This document shows positions 8,290-17,335 of a stretch of DNA of 64,000 bases, piece after piece; positions within the stretch are counted from its first letter, which is position 1, and each line of letters starts with the position of its first letter. The position numbers and the translations under genes are program-made. Under the pieces are notes generated by a model. The model was not told the origin of the DNA. It did not search any database and saw only the letters and a list, made by a program, of their open reading frames with translations. Source of the stretch: JAMLHH01 sp037189845 (GTDB lineage: Bacteria > Bacteroidota > Bacteroidia > Chitinophagales > JADIYW01); contig JBBCIS010000001.1 in the NCBI GenBank assembly GCA_037189845.1, positions 716,041 to 780,040 of the forward strand, written 5' to 3'.

Positions 8290-9028
8290 AAGAGCTTTTT
8301 GCCTTATAATGATCTTTGGATAAAAGTGTGTTTTTCCTGATTTGAAGAACTCCCCAGAATGCTTCTTTGAATATTTTAGTAGACATTTTAGAAACACCTA
8401 AAACACGATCTTTGAAAGTAATAGGTACTTCCTTGATTTTAAACCCACTGGACCAGACTGCATACTTCATTTCAATTTGAAAAGCATATCCGATAAAAGT
8501 AATTTTGTCAAGATTAATCCCTAACAGCGTATTCTTCTTATAGCACACAAATCCTCCGGTAGTATCAGCTACAGGCATCCATGTGATAATGCGGACATAA
8601 ATAGAGGCAAAATAAGACATCATAATCCTGTCTTTAGGCCAGTTGATGACTTTACCACCTCTGATATATCTGGAACCCACTGACATGTCAGCACCATTTT
8701 TGCAGGCATTCAGTAATGGAATCAAAGATTCAGGGTTATGTGAGAAGTCGGCATCCATTTCAAAGATATAATCATATCCTTTATTCAAAGCCCATTTAAA
8801 CCCGGTAATGTAAGCAGTGCCTAATCCTAATTTTCCGCTTCTTTCCAGTAAATGAACATTCGGATTCGATGGCTGTATTTCTTTGACTTTTAAAGCCGTA
8901 CCGTCAGGAGAGTTGTCATCAATGATGAGAATGTCAAAAGATTCAGGCAGGGCAGAAATTGCCTCTATTATGAGATGAATATTGTCAAACTCATTATAAG
9001 TAGGGATAATAATTACCGACCTTTGCAT
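8282..9028 (-). CDS. Polyprenol monophosphomannose synthase-like glycosyltransferase (GT2)
   Basis: About 248 residues, a soluble DPM1/Ppm1-like GT2 enzyme. Motifs are IIIPTYNEFDNI, IIDDNSPDGT, the metal-binding DADFSH, GSRYIRGG and a late GYAFQIEMKY. The ATG at 9028 is used because the in-frame codon further upstream is TTG. The family moves mannose or a related sugar from a nucleotide donor to polyprenyl phosphate. In Bacteroidota such enzymes can feed protein O-glycosylation or apolipoprotein N-acyltransferase fusions; neither partner is nearby, so the role is inferred. Confidence 0.88.
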   Translation of the reverse strand: MQRSVIIIPTYNEFDNIHLIIEAISALPESFDILIIDDNSPDGTALKVKEIQPSNPNVHLLERSGKLGLGTAYITGFKWALNKGYDYIFEMDADFSHNPESLIPLLNACKNGADMSVGSRYIRGGKVINWPKDRIMMSYFASIYVRIITWMPVADTTGGFVCYKKNTLLGINLDKITFIGYAFQIEMKYAVWSSGFKIKEVPITFKDRVLGVSKMSTKIFKEAFWGVLQIRKNTLLSKDHYKAKSSSI

Positions 9029-9076
9029 GGACTGCAAAATAACGAAATTTAATAGCTTGTGAATTGTTAAAACAAA

Positions 9077-10438
9077 TTAAATTGCTTTGTTATATAGTTT
9101 TTTTAACTCCAATCCGCCCCAATGTCCTGAACTCATGAGCAATACTACAGTATTGGGCTCAGTTTGTTTTTTTATCCAAAAGTTCAACTCTTCGGAATCT
9201 TTGGGTATGAACAGATGAGAGTTGCCGAATTGTTCTTTAAGCCATTCTGACTCAATAGGTTCTCTTCTCTTGAGCTTTAGTGCTTCACTATCCACATACA
9301 CGCAAGCGGCTTCTGCAGCATCTAATGAATTTTTGTATTGTTCTATAAAATTTTTCTGCAAGCTGCTGTATGTGTGCAGTTCCAGAGCTGTGACAAGCTT
9401 TCTGTCCGGATACCGGGCTCTGATCGCTTTAACAGTAGCTTTTACTTTGGAAGGTGCATGGGCAAAATCTTTGTAAAACGTAATTTTTTGCGCTGTGTCA
9501 TCACTTAATAATTCCATTCTTTTGGCAGCACCTTTAAAAGAGCGGATATGCAGGAAGAAATCTTCGGCTGTGATCCCTGATTCAAGACAGACGTGTAATG
9601 CCGCGCTGAGATTGGCCATATTATGTTCTCCGAAGATCTGGACCGGGTATTTTTTGCCTTTATACAAAATAGAAACCTGATTATTTTCCATTTCAGTATC
9701 CAGCGGATGGTAAGGAATTAATTCTGCGATATGGTCTTCTTGTGCCAATAATTGGAGATCTTTATCATCGTAATAGTAGAAAATCTTTTCAGTGACTGAG
9801 TGAATAAATTTTCTGAAAGTATCTACATACTCAGGATAAGTAGGAAAGACATTGATATGATCCCATGCTATTCCCGTAATGATCGCGATATGAGGATGGT
9901 AATGCAGGAATTTAGATCTTAAATCCAGTGGTGAAGTCAGATATTCATCACCTTCAATAATGATGCATGAAGCGCTTGCAGAAGTTTTAACTACATAATC
10001 AAATCCTTCAATCTGTGCACCTACCAGGTAATCAAAATCTTTTCCGGCAGTGTTCAGCACGTGCATAATCATGGAAGTTGTCGTTGTTTTTCCATGGCTA
10101 CCGGCTACTACAATTCTTTTTTTATCTTTTGATTGTTCAAAAATAAATTCCGGGAAAGAATAGATTTTTATTCCCAATGCCTGAGCCGCTTTTAGTTCCG
10201 GATTATCCTGCTGGGCATGCATTCCGAGAATAACTGCATCCAATCCTTTATGAATGCGTTCGGGAAACCAGCCCAATTGTCCGGGAAGGATACCGTGGTT
10301 TTTAAGATTTGTCAGGGCAGGATCAAAAATGGCATCATCGGAACCCGTAATCTGATACCCCATATTGTGTAAATGCAATGCCAGTTGATGCATGACAGCG
10401 CCACCGATAGCAATAAAATGATAACTTTTTTCTGACAT
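9077..10438 (-). CDS. mpl: UDP-N-acetylmuramate:L-alanyl-gamma-D-glutamyl-meso-DAP ligase (murein peptide ligase)
   Basis: A 453-residue Mur ligase. The ATG at 10438 (MSEKSYHFIAIGGAVMHQLALHLHNMGY) gives the family N-terminus; the frame stays open 90 codons further but without homology. The ATP loop is VAGSHGKTTTTSM, followed by the Mpl-type EGDEYLTSPLD and the C-terminal FKDFAHAPSKVKATVKAI segment. Mpl reattaches recovered tripeptide to UDP-MurNAc during peptidoglycan recycling in the cytoplasm. Divergent from the small lipoprotein and YtxJ genes. Confidence 0.92.
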   Translation of the reverse strand: MSEKSYHFIAIGGAVMHQLALHLHNMGYQITGSDDAIFDPALTNLKNHGILPGQLGWFPERIHKGLDAVILGMHAQQDNPELKAAQALGIKIYSFPEFIFEQSKDKKRIVVAGSHGKTTTTSMIMHVLNTAGKDFDYLVGAQIEGFDYVVKTSASASCIIIEGDEYLTSPLDLRSKFLHYHPHIAIITGIAWDHINVFPTYPEYVDTFRKFIHSVTEKIFYYYDDKDLQLLAQEDHIAELIPYHPLDTEMENNQVSILYKGKKYPVQIFGEHNMANLSAALHVCLESGITAEDFFLHIRSFKGAAKRMELLSDDTAQKITFYKDFAHAPSKVKATVKAIRARYPDRKLVTALELHTYSSLQKNFIEQYKNSLDAAEAACVYVDSEALKLKRREPIESEWLKEQFGNSHLFIPKDSEELNFWIKKQTEPNTVVLLMSSGHWGGLELKKLYNKAI

Positions 10439-10456
10439 ACAACACAAGATATTTAT

Positions 10457-10464
10457 TAGTTTTG
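10457..10464 (+). promoter_or_regulatory. Candidate -7 promoter element for the small lipoprotein-ytxJ pair
   Basis: TAGTTTTG fits TAnnTTTG exactly and lies 26 bases before the ATG at 10491. A TTCTG about 22 bases upstream is a possible but imperfect -33 element. Confidence 0.45.
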
Positions 10465-10490
10465 CATTATTATTTAAAATGTAATTTTTT

Positions 10491-10625
10491 ATGCAAAAAA
10501 GAAGAGTAGTTGCAGTATTATTAGCAGTAACGATGTTAGTAGCTGTAAGTTGTGGTCGTAAGGGAACCGGTTGTCCTACTTTTTCCAAAGTGACAGCTGA
10601 GCAAACAAACGCTAAACAAGGATAA
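10491..10625 (+). CDS. Small lipoprotein (44 residues)
   Basis: A 44-codon frame starting MQKRRVVAVLLAVTMLVAVS and then Cys21: a textbook lipoprotein signal with the modified cysteine right after VAVS. The mature part is only about 24 residues (GRKGTGCPTFSKVTAEQ and a few more). A good -7 element stands just upstream, and the next gene starts 2 bases after the stop, so the two are very likely co-transcribed. No family is recognised; similar tiny lipoproteins precede ytxJ-like genes in some Bacteroidota, but that is from memory and uncertain. Confidence 0.65.
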   Translation: MQKRRVVAVLLAVTMLVAVSCGRKGTGCPTFSKVTAEQTNAKQG

Positions 10626-10627
10626 TT

Positions 10628-10948
10628 TTGAACTGGATAAGTATCACAAGTGAAGAACAAATAAAAGACTTGTTGACCAGTCAACAGGTCTTTGCTGTTT
10701 TTAAGCATAGCACCAGATGCTCCATCAGCTCGATGGTGAAAAACAGGCTGGAAAGGGACTGGGCTTCCGATGCTCCTGTCTATTATCTGGACTTGTTATC
10801 TTATCGGAATGTGTCTGATTTGATCGCTCAGCTGAGTGGAGTTGTTCATGAATCCCCACAAATAATCGTTTTTAAAGATGGCAAAGCAGCCTTTGATGCA
10901 TCCCATACTGCCATTGCAGCGGATGAAGTCATAGAAAATATGCAATAA
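10628..10948 (+). CDS. ytxJ: Bacillithiol system redox-active protein YtxJ
   Basis: A 106-residue thioredoxin-like protein. NWISITSEEQIKDLL at the N-terminus and the active-site region VFKHSTRCSISSM are the family signature, with a single redox cysteine. The start codon is TTG, chosen because it gives the standard MNWI opening and sits 2 bases after the previous stop. YtxJ (BrxC) reduces bacillithiol mixed disulfides on proteins, so the organism probably makes bacillithiol. Translational coupling to the upstream small lipoprotein gene is likely. Confidence 0.85.
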   Translation: MNWISITSEEQIKDLLTSQQVFAVFKHSTRCSISSMVKNRLERDWASDAPVYYLDLLSYRNVSDLIAQLSGVVHESPQIIVFKDGKAAFDASHTAIAADEVIENMQ

Positions 10949-11023
10949 GTATTTCAGGGAGGTTTTCTTGTGCTTTTATCTGAAGTATTTGAACTAAATT
11001 AGTTGAATAGGATTAATTAAGAA

Positions 11024-11809
11024 ATGAAAGTCAGAATTTTCTTGATCGCTGCTTTTTTACAATTACTACTCGTTGACGCTATCGGTCAGGAAGCTCCTTC
11101 CCGTCCCAGATTGAGCAGTAATGTAGGTAAGGAATTCGTTTATGAATCCAACTGGTCTATGAATTTCAGATTGAGATCAGACGGGTGGCAGATCGGAGGA
11201 GAATACTCAAAATATAAAAATTATTCCAGAAGCACTATTTATCAGTTTGATCTTGGAATGTATAAGCATCCCAAGCAAGTCAGACAGAATAAGGATCCTT
11301 ATGCCGGCTGGTTCAACAGTAATGGGATCAAGCCGTTTATTTACGGTAAGCAGAATTCCCTGATCGCTATTCATGCTGCTATGGGGCAACGATTTCTTTT
11401 GGCAGAAAAAGCAAGAAGAAACGGAGTGATGATCAATTACTACTATGCAGGAGGAGTTTCTTTAGGCTTATTGAAACCTTATTATTTAAGGGTTTGTGGC
11501 GATGATTTATGTTCTTACTATGAAGTAGTTACTTATGATCCTGCAATAAATAACAGATTTACCAGCTATGATTATATCATCGGTGGAGCAGGACTGGGAG
11601 TAGGATGGAAAATGAAGTTCAGGCCGGGATTGCATTTGAAATCAGGTTTTCAATTTGACTGGTCCAGTCAGGACAATATGATCAAAGCCGTAGATGTAGG
11701 TTTGAGTATTGATGGTTACTTTGGTAGAGTGCCTATTATGGTGACCGAAAAAAATAAATTTTTATTTGTGAATGCATACGTGGGCATTAGCTTAGGTAAA
11801 AAGAAATAA
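11024..11809 (+). CDS. Putative outer-membrane beta-barrel protein
   Basis: A 261-residue protein with a signal peptide (FLIAAFLQLLLVDAIGQEA). The mature part alternates amphipathic strands rich in aromatic and glycine residues (GWQIGGEYSKYKN, YYYAGGVSLGLLKPYYLRVCGD, IGGAGLGVGWKMKFRPGLHLKSGFQF) and ends in a strand-like FVNAYVGISLGKKK. This suggests a small barrel, but no named family is recognised. The lipA start lies 2 bases after its stop, so the two share an operon, a neighbourhood that looks incidental rather than functional. Confidence 0.7.
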   Translation: MKVRIFLIAAFLQLLLVDAIGQEAPSRPRLSSNVGKEFVYESNWSMNFRLRSDGWQIGGEYSKYKNYSRSTIYQFDLGMYKHPKQVRQNKDPYAGWFNSNGIKPFIYGKQNSLIAIHAAMGQRFLLAEKARRNGVMINYYYAGGVSLGLLKPYYLRVCGDDLCSYYEVVTYDPAINNRFTSYDYIIGGAGLGVGWKMKFRPGLHLKSGFQFDWSSQDNMIKAVDVGLSIDGYFGRVPIMVTEKNKFLFVNAYVGISLGKKK

Positions 11810-11811
11810 CC

Positions 11812-12678
11812 ATGGAAACTGTTCTTTCAGACAAACAAAGAATCAGGAAGCCTGATTGGTTAAAAGTGAAAATCCCGATAGGAGAGGAGTATAAAAAGGT
11901 AAAATCTCTTGTAGACGGACATAAGCTGCATACGATCTGTCAAAGCGGAAATTGTCCCAATATGGGAGAATGCTGGGGTGCAGGAACCGCGACATTCATG
12001 ATTCTTGGAAATGTATGCACACGTTCCTGTTCATTTTGTGCAGTGGCCACAGGAAGACCTAAAACTTTAGATGAGGGAGAACCCCAGAGAGTGGCTGAAG
12101 CGGTACGTTTGATGGGTGTAAAGCATGCAGTAATTACATCTGTCAACAGAGATGAGCTGCCTGATAAAGGTGCCCGCATCTGGCATGAAACAGTCAAAGC
12201 TGTTAAGATAGCTTGTCCTGATACGACCATAGAAACCTTAATACCTGATGTAAAAGGAGATTGGGATGCGCTGGAATTAATGATCTCTGCAGGCCAGGAA
12301 GTGGTGTCTCATAATATGGAAACTGTCAAAAGGTTATACAGAAAGGTACGTCCTCAGGCAAAGTATGAGCGTAGTCTGGAAGAGCTGAAACGTATCAAAG
12401 ATTACGGTAAACGAACCAAAACTGGCATCATGCTGGGTTGTGGAGAGACCGAGGAAGAAGTATATGAAGCTATGAATGATCTTCTGGAAGCGGGAGTAGA
12501 TGTGCTGACTTTAGGGCAATATCTTCAACCTACTAAAATGCATCTGGAAGTAGCCCGTTTTGTCCATCCCGAGGAATTCAAAAGATATGAAGAAATCGGA
12601 CTGCAACAGGGATTTATGTTTGTAGAGAGCGGACCTTTGGTACGTTCTTCTTATCATGCAGAAAAACATGTGTTGTAA
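11812..12678 (+). CDS. lipA: Lipoyl synthase
   Basis: A 288-residue radical SAM enzyme. The auxiliary cluster cysteines are C43, C48 and C54 in CQSGNCPNMGEC and the SAM-binding cluster is C69-x3-C73-x2-C76 in CTRSCSFC. The C-terminal GPLVRSSYHA supplies the conserved serine that ligates the auxiliary cluster. It inserts two sulfur atoms into octanoyl groups on lipoyl-dependent dehydrogenase subunits and the glycine cleavage H protein. Length and motifs are complete. Confidence 0.96.
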   Translation: METVLSDKQRIRKPDWLKVKIPIGEEYKKVKSLVDGHKLHTICQSGNCPNMGECWGAGTATFMILGNVCTRSCSFCAVATGRPKTLDEGEPQRVAEAVRLMGVKHAVITSVNRDELPDKGARIWHETVKAVKIACPDTTIETLIPDVKGDWDALELMISAGQEVVSHNMETVKRLYRKVRPQAKYERSLEELKRIKDYGKRTKTGIMLGCGETEEEVYEAMNDLLEAGVDVLTLGQYLQPTKMHLEVARFVHPEEFKRYEEIGLQQGFMFVESGPLVRSSYHAEKHVL

Positions 12679-12711
12679 ATACCTTGAGATGTTATCCTGA
12701 GTGATTTAGGG

Positions 12712-13509
12712 CTAATTATGTCTGAAAAGCTGATATGGATTCTCTATGATGATATCAAATGCTAAATAGTGTACATCATAAGGATATGTTTTACCCACTA
12801 TATTGTACATATATCCTCCGTTGAAAATCAGCGGAAGGTTCTCAGGAGCAAAAGAATAGTATACAGCAAATCTGCTTTCTTTATAACTAAAGTCAGTCCA
12901 TAGAGCGGGGTTTTTATCTTTACTGATTGCAAAGAGTTGTTCAGAGCTTAATGTTAAGCGATGCTGTTTTTTCTTGTCCAGATTTACAGCCAGCTGCAGC
13001 TTGAATCTGGATCGTAATTGAAAGTTCTCTGTGGAGTTAGTGGTGGAGGAAAAATACTTTCTGAATTCCTGTCTGAAAGCTGGAGTTAATTTTATCCATG
13101 AAGATTTCAGATTGTAAAAAAGTCTTCCGTACATTCTGAATTCGTGACTAATTTCAGGATTTTCATGTATGAAGGGAAATTCGTCCTCATATTCATGTTG
13201 CCTGCGATAACTTACAGCCAGAGAATATTGCCAGTTTTTGGGAAGTTGATGATAAAATTCCTGATTGATGACGAAAAGTGCCGGCTTCTGAACAGGATCA
13301 TAGTTATCTGGATTGCTGATTCTTCCCACTCCGAGATATGTCATGGATTGCCATCCTTTGTCCGGAATTGTGTCCAGATCCTGTCGGACACCTATGGCCA
13401 GCCAGCCCGCCGTATGTGCTTTCCCTAAACCCGGCGGACTGATTTGTGCCATGATTGTCTGAATATAGCCGATGCTGATCAGACAACAGATGAAGATGGC
13501 TTTTTTCAA
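12712..13509 (-). CDS. DUF2490 domain outer-membrane protein
   Basis: A 265-residue protein with a signal peptide (AIFICCLISIGYIQTIMAQ). The body carries a DUF2490-type barrel pattern: VINQEFYHQLPKNWQYSLAVSYRRQHEYE, then LTPAFRQEFRKYF, LRSRFKLQLAVNLDKKKQHRLTLSSEQLF and a final HYLAFDIIIENPYQL. DUF2490 proteins are predicted outer-membrane barrels of unknown function. It follows the PepSY-like gene by a single base on the same strand, so they are probably one transcript. Confidence 0.8.
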   Translation of the reverse strand: MKKAIFICCLISIGYIQTIMAQISPPGLGKAHTAGWLAIGVRQDLDTIPDKGWQSMTYLGVGRISNPDNYDPVQKPALFVINQEFYHQLPKNWQYSLAVSYRRQHEYEDEFPFIHENPEISHEFRMYGRLFYNLKSSWIKLTPAFRQEFRKYFSSTTNSTENFQLRSRFKLQLAVNLDKKKQHRLTLSSEQLFAISKDKNPALWTDFSYKESRFAVYYSFAPENLPLIFNGGYMYNIVGKTYPYDVHYLAFDIIIENPYQLFRHN

Positions 13510-13510
13510 C

Positions 13511-13960
13511 TTAATCTGCTATTTTTTGTAAGATATTACCTGCTGCATCGATAGCAAGCTTCCATTCTTCCGTTAGTTTTTTGACTTCCAGAGTGTAAAC
13601 TATTTTGCTGCCTTCTGTGATTTTTTTGACATCACTTACCCAATATCCATTGAACTCGCTGCTGATTTTTGCTGTAACTTTTTGCGGCAGATCACTCTTC
13701 GAAATTTCTTCTTCATGTTTCACAAGCTTACCTGCTTTATCAAACCATACATCGTGGTCGGTGCCAAGCAATCCCGTCTGAAATTCCACTTTGAATAAAT
13801 CTCCCGATAATTCCCATTCTATATCTGTAGCTTTAGGAAATTTTTGCTGAAAGCTGTTGACAACCAGCGATGGTACCTGGCTTTGGGGAATGTCTTGTCC
13901 GAATACTGTATTTGCGAATGTGAAAAATGCAAATGTTCCGATTAAAAATACTCTTTTCAT
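13511..13960 (-). CDS. Secreted PepSY-like (BLIP-like) domain protein
   Basis: A 149-residue exported protein (signal peptide to VFGQ) with two PepSY-like/DUF2874 repeats: the first around PSLVVNSFQQKFPKATDIEWE with WFDKAGKLVKHEEEI, the second around PQKVTAKISSEFNGYWVSDVKKI with LAIDAAGNILQKI. Such proteins are common in the Bacteroidota periplasm; their resemblance to beta-lactamase inhibitory proteins is structural and does not show function. A TACTTTG near 13990 on the minus strand may be a weak -7 element. Confidence 0.8.
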   Translation of the reverse strand: MKRVFLIGTFAFFTFANTVFGQDIPQSQVPSLVVNSFQQKFPKATDIEWELSGDLFKVEFQTGLLGTDHDVWFDKAGKLVKHEEEISKSDLPQKVTAKISSEFNGYWVSDVKKITEGSKIVYTLEVKKLTEEWKLAIDAAGNILQKIAD

Positions 13961-14123
13961 AATCTCTGATTTTTAAATGATACTTCAAAGTAAAAACCTG
14001 ATTCTGGAAAGAATTGGGAATTGTATTACTCTGTTTTTAGAGATTACTATTGCGGGTGGGAAAATCGTTTCGGCTTGTTTTTCAAAAATCGACTAAATAT
14101 GCCTGCTTTCGAAGAAAATTAAA

Positions 14124-14154
14124 AAGCCCGGTTCATTCAGTTTGAACCGGGCTT
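14124..14154 (-). terminator. Intrinsic terminator of the Spy-like gene
   Basis: Arms 14124-14134 and 14144-14154 are perfectly complementary (AGCCCGGTTC core). On the minus strand the hairpin is followed by a T-rich run. It lies 25 bases after the stop of the gene at 14179. Confidence 0.8.
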
Positions 14155-14178
14155 CCTGGTTATGAATAAAAGAAATGG

Positions 14179-14616
14179 TTAGTTTTTAGGAGCTGGTCTT
14201 TCGCCACCTTTGTACGGATGCTGTCCATGACCGTCTTTTTTATTTTTGAATTCTTCTTTTTTCTGCGCTCTGAATTCTTCTAATTTTTTCAACTGTTCCG
14301 GAGTGAGGATTTTTTTGAAGTCTTCGTGAGCTTTTTGTCTCTGAGCTTTTTGTTGCTCATGCAGCGCTTTATTTTCTTTTATTTGCTGAAGCTTCAGATT
14401 GTAAACCTGCTTTTTTTGTTGTTCAGTCAGATTCAGTTTTTCGGAAAGCTTCTCTACATGTGCTGTTGCTCTTTCTTCCGGAGTTTTCTGAGTGAATTCT
14501 TTTCTCATCTCAGCTTTTTTCGGAGCTTCTTCCTGAGCATTTACCTGAATAAAAGATGTTGAAAGTAACATCGCACCTACAGTGAAAAATTTAATAGCCT
14601 TGTTCATAGTTGTCAT
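14179..14616 (-). CDS. Spy/CpxP-like periplasmic protein (Lys/Glu-rich helical)
   Basis: About 145 residues from ATG 14616 (MTTMNKAIKFF; the next ATG at 14607 is equally possible). A signal peptide ending VNAQ precedes a highly charged helical protein with two LTxxQ-type elements: LNLTEQQKKQVYNLKLQQIKENK and ILTPEQLKKLEEFRAQKK. This arrangement is that of the Spy/CpxP or DUF4890 type of periplasmic chaperone-like proteins. The tail is Lys/Gly/His-rich. Stress-related chaperone function is an inference from the fold pattern. Confidence 0.72.
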   Translation of the reverse strand: MTTMNKAIKFFTVGAMLLSTSFIQVNAQEEAPKKAEMRKEFTQKTPEERATAHVEKLSEKLNLTEQQKKQVYNLKLQQIKENKALHEQQKAQRQKAHEDFKKILTPEQLKKLEEFRAQKKEEFKNKKDGHGQHPYKGGERPAPKN

Positions 14617-14840
14617 TTTTATTTTGTGATGAATGCCCGGTAAGACGATGAGAGTGGCGATTCGTTTAATCTGATACCATAAATTAACATTTGTTGACAT
14701 TGTGTTTTGCTTTGTAGCATTTATAGCTAATTTTCTGAGTTAGTGGTTATTGAAGACTGTTAATTAAATTTTAATAAAACTTATATTTACATTGTTCATG
14801 TAGGATATTCTATTTATTTTTATATAAAATAAATAAAGTC

Positions 14841-15752
14841 ATGAAATCTTTTAACACTTTTGTTTTGATTCTTACAGGATTAGTTGCTTTTCAAAGCTGT
14901 AGCCCTGATGATTTACCAAAACAGATTGAAAATGAATTAGAAGAGCCCGAAGAGCCTGCTGATGTAAGACTTACATCTATATCTGTGACCAATAATGGGA
15001 ATACGTCTTCTCTGACAATAGTATATGACGGGAATATTGTTGATAAAATGTATAACTCTTCAGGAGGAATAACGGATACTACTGATGTCAGTTATAATGG
15101 CGATAGTATACTTCTGTATAATCAGACCTCTACAAGGTTAAATCTTGATACTATATTACTTTCTGGAGGGAAACCCTCTGAATTTTATAGAGGCGTTTTT
15201 ATTGCAGGTGAAAAAAAGCAACATCATAAAGCTACTTATTTATACACCAGCAATTTGTTAATTAAGTATATAAGGTCTGAAAAAACTTTTAGAAGTATAA
15301 GTATGCCAACTCCAATTGACAATAGGAACTATTTAGTTGAACTAGTATCGGATACTGGTAGTATTAAAGATTTTAGATTTAATCAACCTGCAGGACTTGT
15401 GGGAAATCCGCAAAGAGTACATTTTCATTATACCGGTACAAATGTGGATTCTATTATTGTTTATGAAGGATTAACATATGGTTCGGGAATGGTTAATGAT
15501 AAATACATAGTATCCAGAAGCGCTAATATTGAGACTTTTGAAAGATATCTCTCTGGAAATGTTTATACAGGGAAAATTGTTGTAGAAAAAGATCCGATAT
15601 CAGCAAAAATTGTTAAAATAACCAAGTATGATGCAAGTAATCAAATCATATATACTGAGGTAAGGACATACGCGTCGGGTGAGGCTAATTATAGAAATGT
15701 TTTGATTAATACATATCCGTATGATAATTTCCTTATAGGGGATGAGCTGTAA
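14841..15752 (+). CDS. Hypothetical lipoprotein
   Basis: A 303-residue protein with a clear lipoprotein signal (ILTGLVAFQSC, Cys20), then an acidic linker (IENELEEPEEPADV) and strand-rich repeats such as TSLTIVYDGNIVDKMYNSSG and GNVYTGKIVVEKDPISAKIVKITKYDASNQIIYTEVRTY. The Y-D-x-N-x-I type pattern is like the recurrent beta repeats of YD/RHS-like or DUF4595-type surface lipoproteins, but no family can be assigned with confidence. Single gene, ending at a good terminator. Confidence 0.7.
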   Translation: MKSFNTFVLILTGLVAFQSCSPDDLPKQIENELEEPEEPADVRLTSISVTNNGNTSSLTIVYDGNIVDKMYNSSGGITDTTDVSYNGDSILLYNQTSTRLNLDTILLSGGKPSEFYRGVFIAGEKKQHHKATYLYTSNLLIKYIRSEKTFRSISMPTPIDNRNYLVELVSDTGSIKDFRFNQPAGLVGNPQRVHFHYTGTNVDSIIVYEGLTYGSGMVNDKYIVSRSANIETFERYLSGNVYTGKIVVEKDPISAKIVKITKYDASNQIIYTEVRTYASGEANYRNVLINTYPYDNFLIGDEL

Positions 15753-15773
15753 TTTCCTGAGTGGCAAAAATGT

Positions 15774-15808
15774 AAAAAATCCTCAAACGTTCAGTTTGAG
15801 GATTTTTT
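15774..15808 (+). terminator. Intrinsic terminator
   Basis: Arms 15774-15788 and 15794-15808 pair around a 5-base loop (core ATCCTCAAAC), ending in a run of seven T. It follows the lipoprotein stop by 22 bases. Confidence 0.85.
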
Positions 15809-15948
15809 TATGCTTTGAAAGCAGAATAAAAATTCAGTAATTAAGACTAATTCTAAATCAGTGTAAAGTCATGTGTTTGACAATGCAATGACAATTATAG
15901 GTAGTAATTATTGGAATTTTGCACTGCGATTATTTAAGAGTATTTCAG

Positions 15949-17199
15949 GTGCAGCGATATAAAATTGTAACGATTTCTCACAAGACCACTCATCTTCAAT
16001 CTTTGAAGGATTATCTGGTAGTAGATGCTTCTGAGCAGAACTATCCTGCCCAGACACTTCAAAGGATAAAGAGCGCGCTGGGTATTAAAGAGTTGTTGTA
16101 TCTCAATACCTGTAACAGAGTTACTTTCTTTTTTACTTCGGAGCATGATGTGGATAATGAATATCTTTTACATTTCTTCAAGCAGGTAAATCCTAATTTT
16201 ACTGACGAATTGATTGAAAAGCACGCATCTAAGGTATTGACATTTGAAGGAGATGCTGCTATCCGCCACTTATTTGGAGTAGCTGCATCGTTAGATTCAT
16301 TGGTATTGGGTGAAAGAGAAATATTAGGGCAAATAAAGCAGGCTTTTGCTTTATCAAAGCAACATGGCTTATCCGGAGATGCCATCCGTCTGGCTGTAGA
16401 TAATTGTATTCTGTTTGCGAAAAAAATCTATTCAGAGACAAGAATAGGTGAGAAACCTGTTTCTGTCGTTTCTCTGGCTTTCAGAGAATTGCTGAACAGA
16501 GGAATTTCATCTGAAGCCAAATTATATGTCATTGGAGCTGGTCAGACGAATCATCTGATGGCTAATCTTTTAGTGAAGTATGGTTTTAAAAATGTCAAAG
16601 TATTTAACCGTACTCTGACAAAAGCAGAAGAGCTGGCTCAGAGATTTAAAGGTGGAAAGGGTTATACGCTGGGAGATCTGGATACGGAAAAAGAAACTCC
16701 GGACTTCATTCTGACCTGTACAGGTGCGCACGGATTTGTATTGAACAAAGCTCATTTCGAAAACTGGCAGGTTAATCCTAAAGTACCTTTTACAATCATA
16801 GATTTGGCAGTTCCTGCAGATACAGATACCGAATTGATCGGCAATTATAGCATTGATTATATCGACGTTCCATCATTAAAATTGCTCGCAGAACAGAATA
16901 TGGAGTTTCGGAGACAGGAATTGGTAAAAGCTTATTTATTACTGGATAATTTCATTGAAGAATTTTTTATGAAGTTTAAGGAACGTCAGCTGGAGCTTGC
17001 ATTCAGTCATATTCCTCAGCAGGTGAAAGAGCTCAAGAGATTTGCTGTGGAAGAGGTATTTTCTAAAGATCTGGAAGGAGTGGATGACAATGCCCGCGAG
17101 GTATTGGATAAAATCATCAGCTACATGGAGAAAAAGTATATCTCTATTCCTATGAAAAGTGCTAAAGTGGCATTTCTCGGAGAGGATAATTTTAAATAA
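15949..17199 (+). CDS. hemA: Glutamyl-tRNA reductase
   Basis: About 416 residues. The catalytic segment is LLYLNTCNRVTFFF, with the nucleophilic cysteine; SLVLGEREILGQIKQA and the NADPH-binding VIGAGQTNHLMANLL follow, with a C-terminal helical dimerisation region. The GTG at 15949 (VQRYKIVTISHKTTHL) is preferred to a TTG 30 bases upstream because the family starts directly before the KxVTIxHKT strand. It reduces glutamyl-tRNA to glutamate-1-semialdehyde, the first step of C5-route tetrapyrrole synthesis. The hemC-hemD fusion follows after 136 bases. Confidence 0.93.
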   Translation: MQRYKIVTISHKTTHLQSLKDYLVVDASEQNYPAQTLQRIKSALGIKELLYLNTCNRVTFFFTSEHDVDNEYLLHFFKQVNPNFTDELIEKHASKVLTFEGDAAIRHLFGVAASLDSLVLGEREILGQIKQAFALSKQHGLSGDAIRLAVDNCILFAKKIYSETRIGEKPVSVVSLAFRELLNRGISSEAKLYVIGAGQTNHLMANLLVKYGFKNVKVFNRTLTKAEELAQRFKGGKGYTLGDLDTEKETPDFILTCTGAHGFVLNKAHFENWQVNPKVPFTIIDLAVPADTDTELIGNYSIDYIDVPSLKLLAEQNMEFRRQELVKAYLLLDNFIEEFFMKFKERQLELAFSHIPQQVKELKRFAVEEVFSKDLEGVDDNAREVLDKIISYMEKKYISIPMKSAKVAFLGEDNFK

Positions 17200-17335
17200 A
17201 GTAAACGAATAAGTACGATTTACGAAGTACGAATTTACAAATGCTGTCAACAGGATATTGTCAAAATGTGGTCTGTCGGCTGTCATCCATTGTCAATCAA
17301 ACAGAAATTAATTAAAAGTTCACTATCATTATCCA

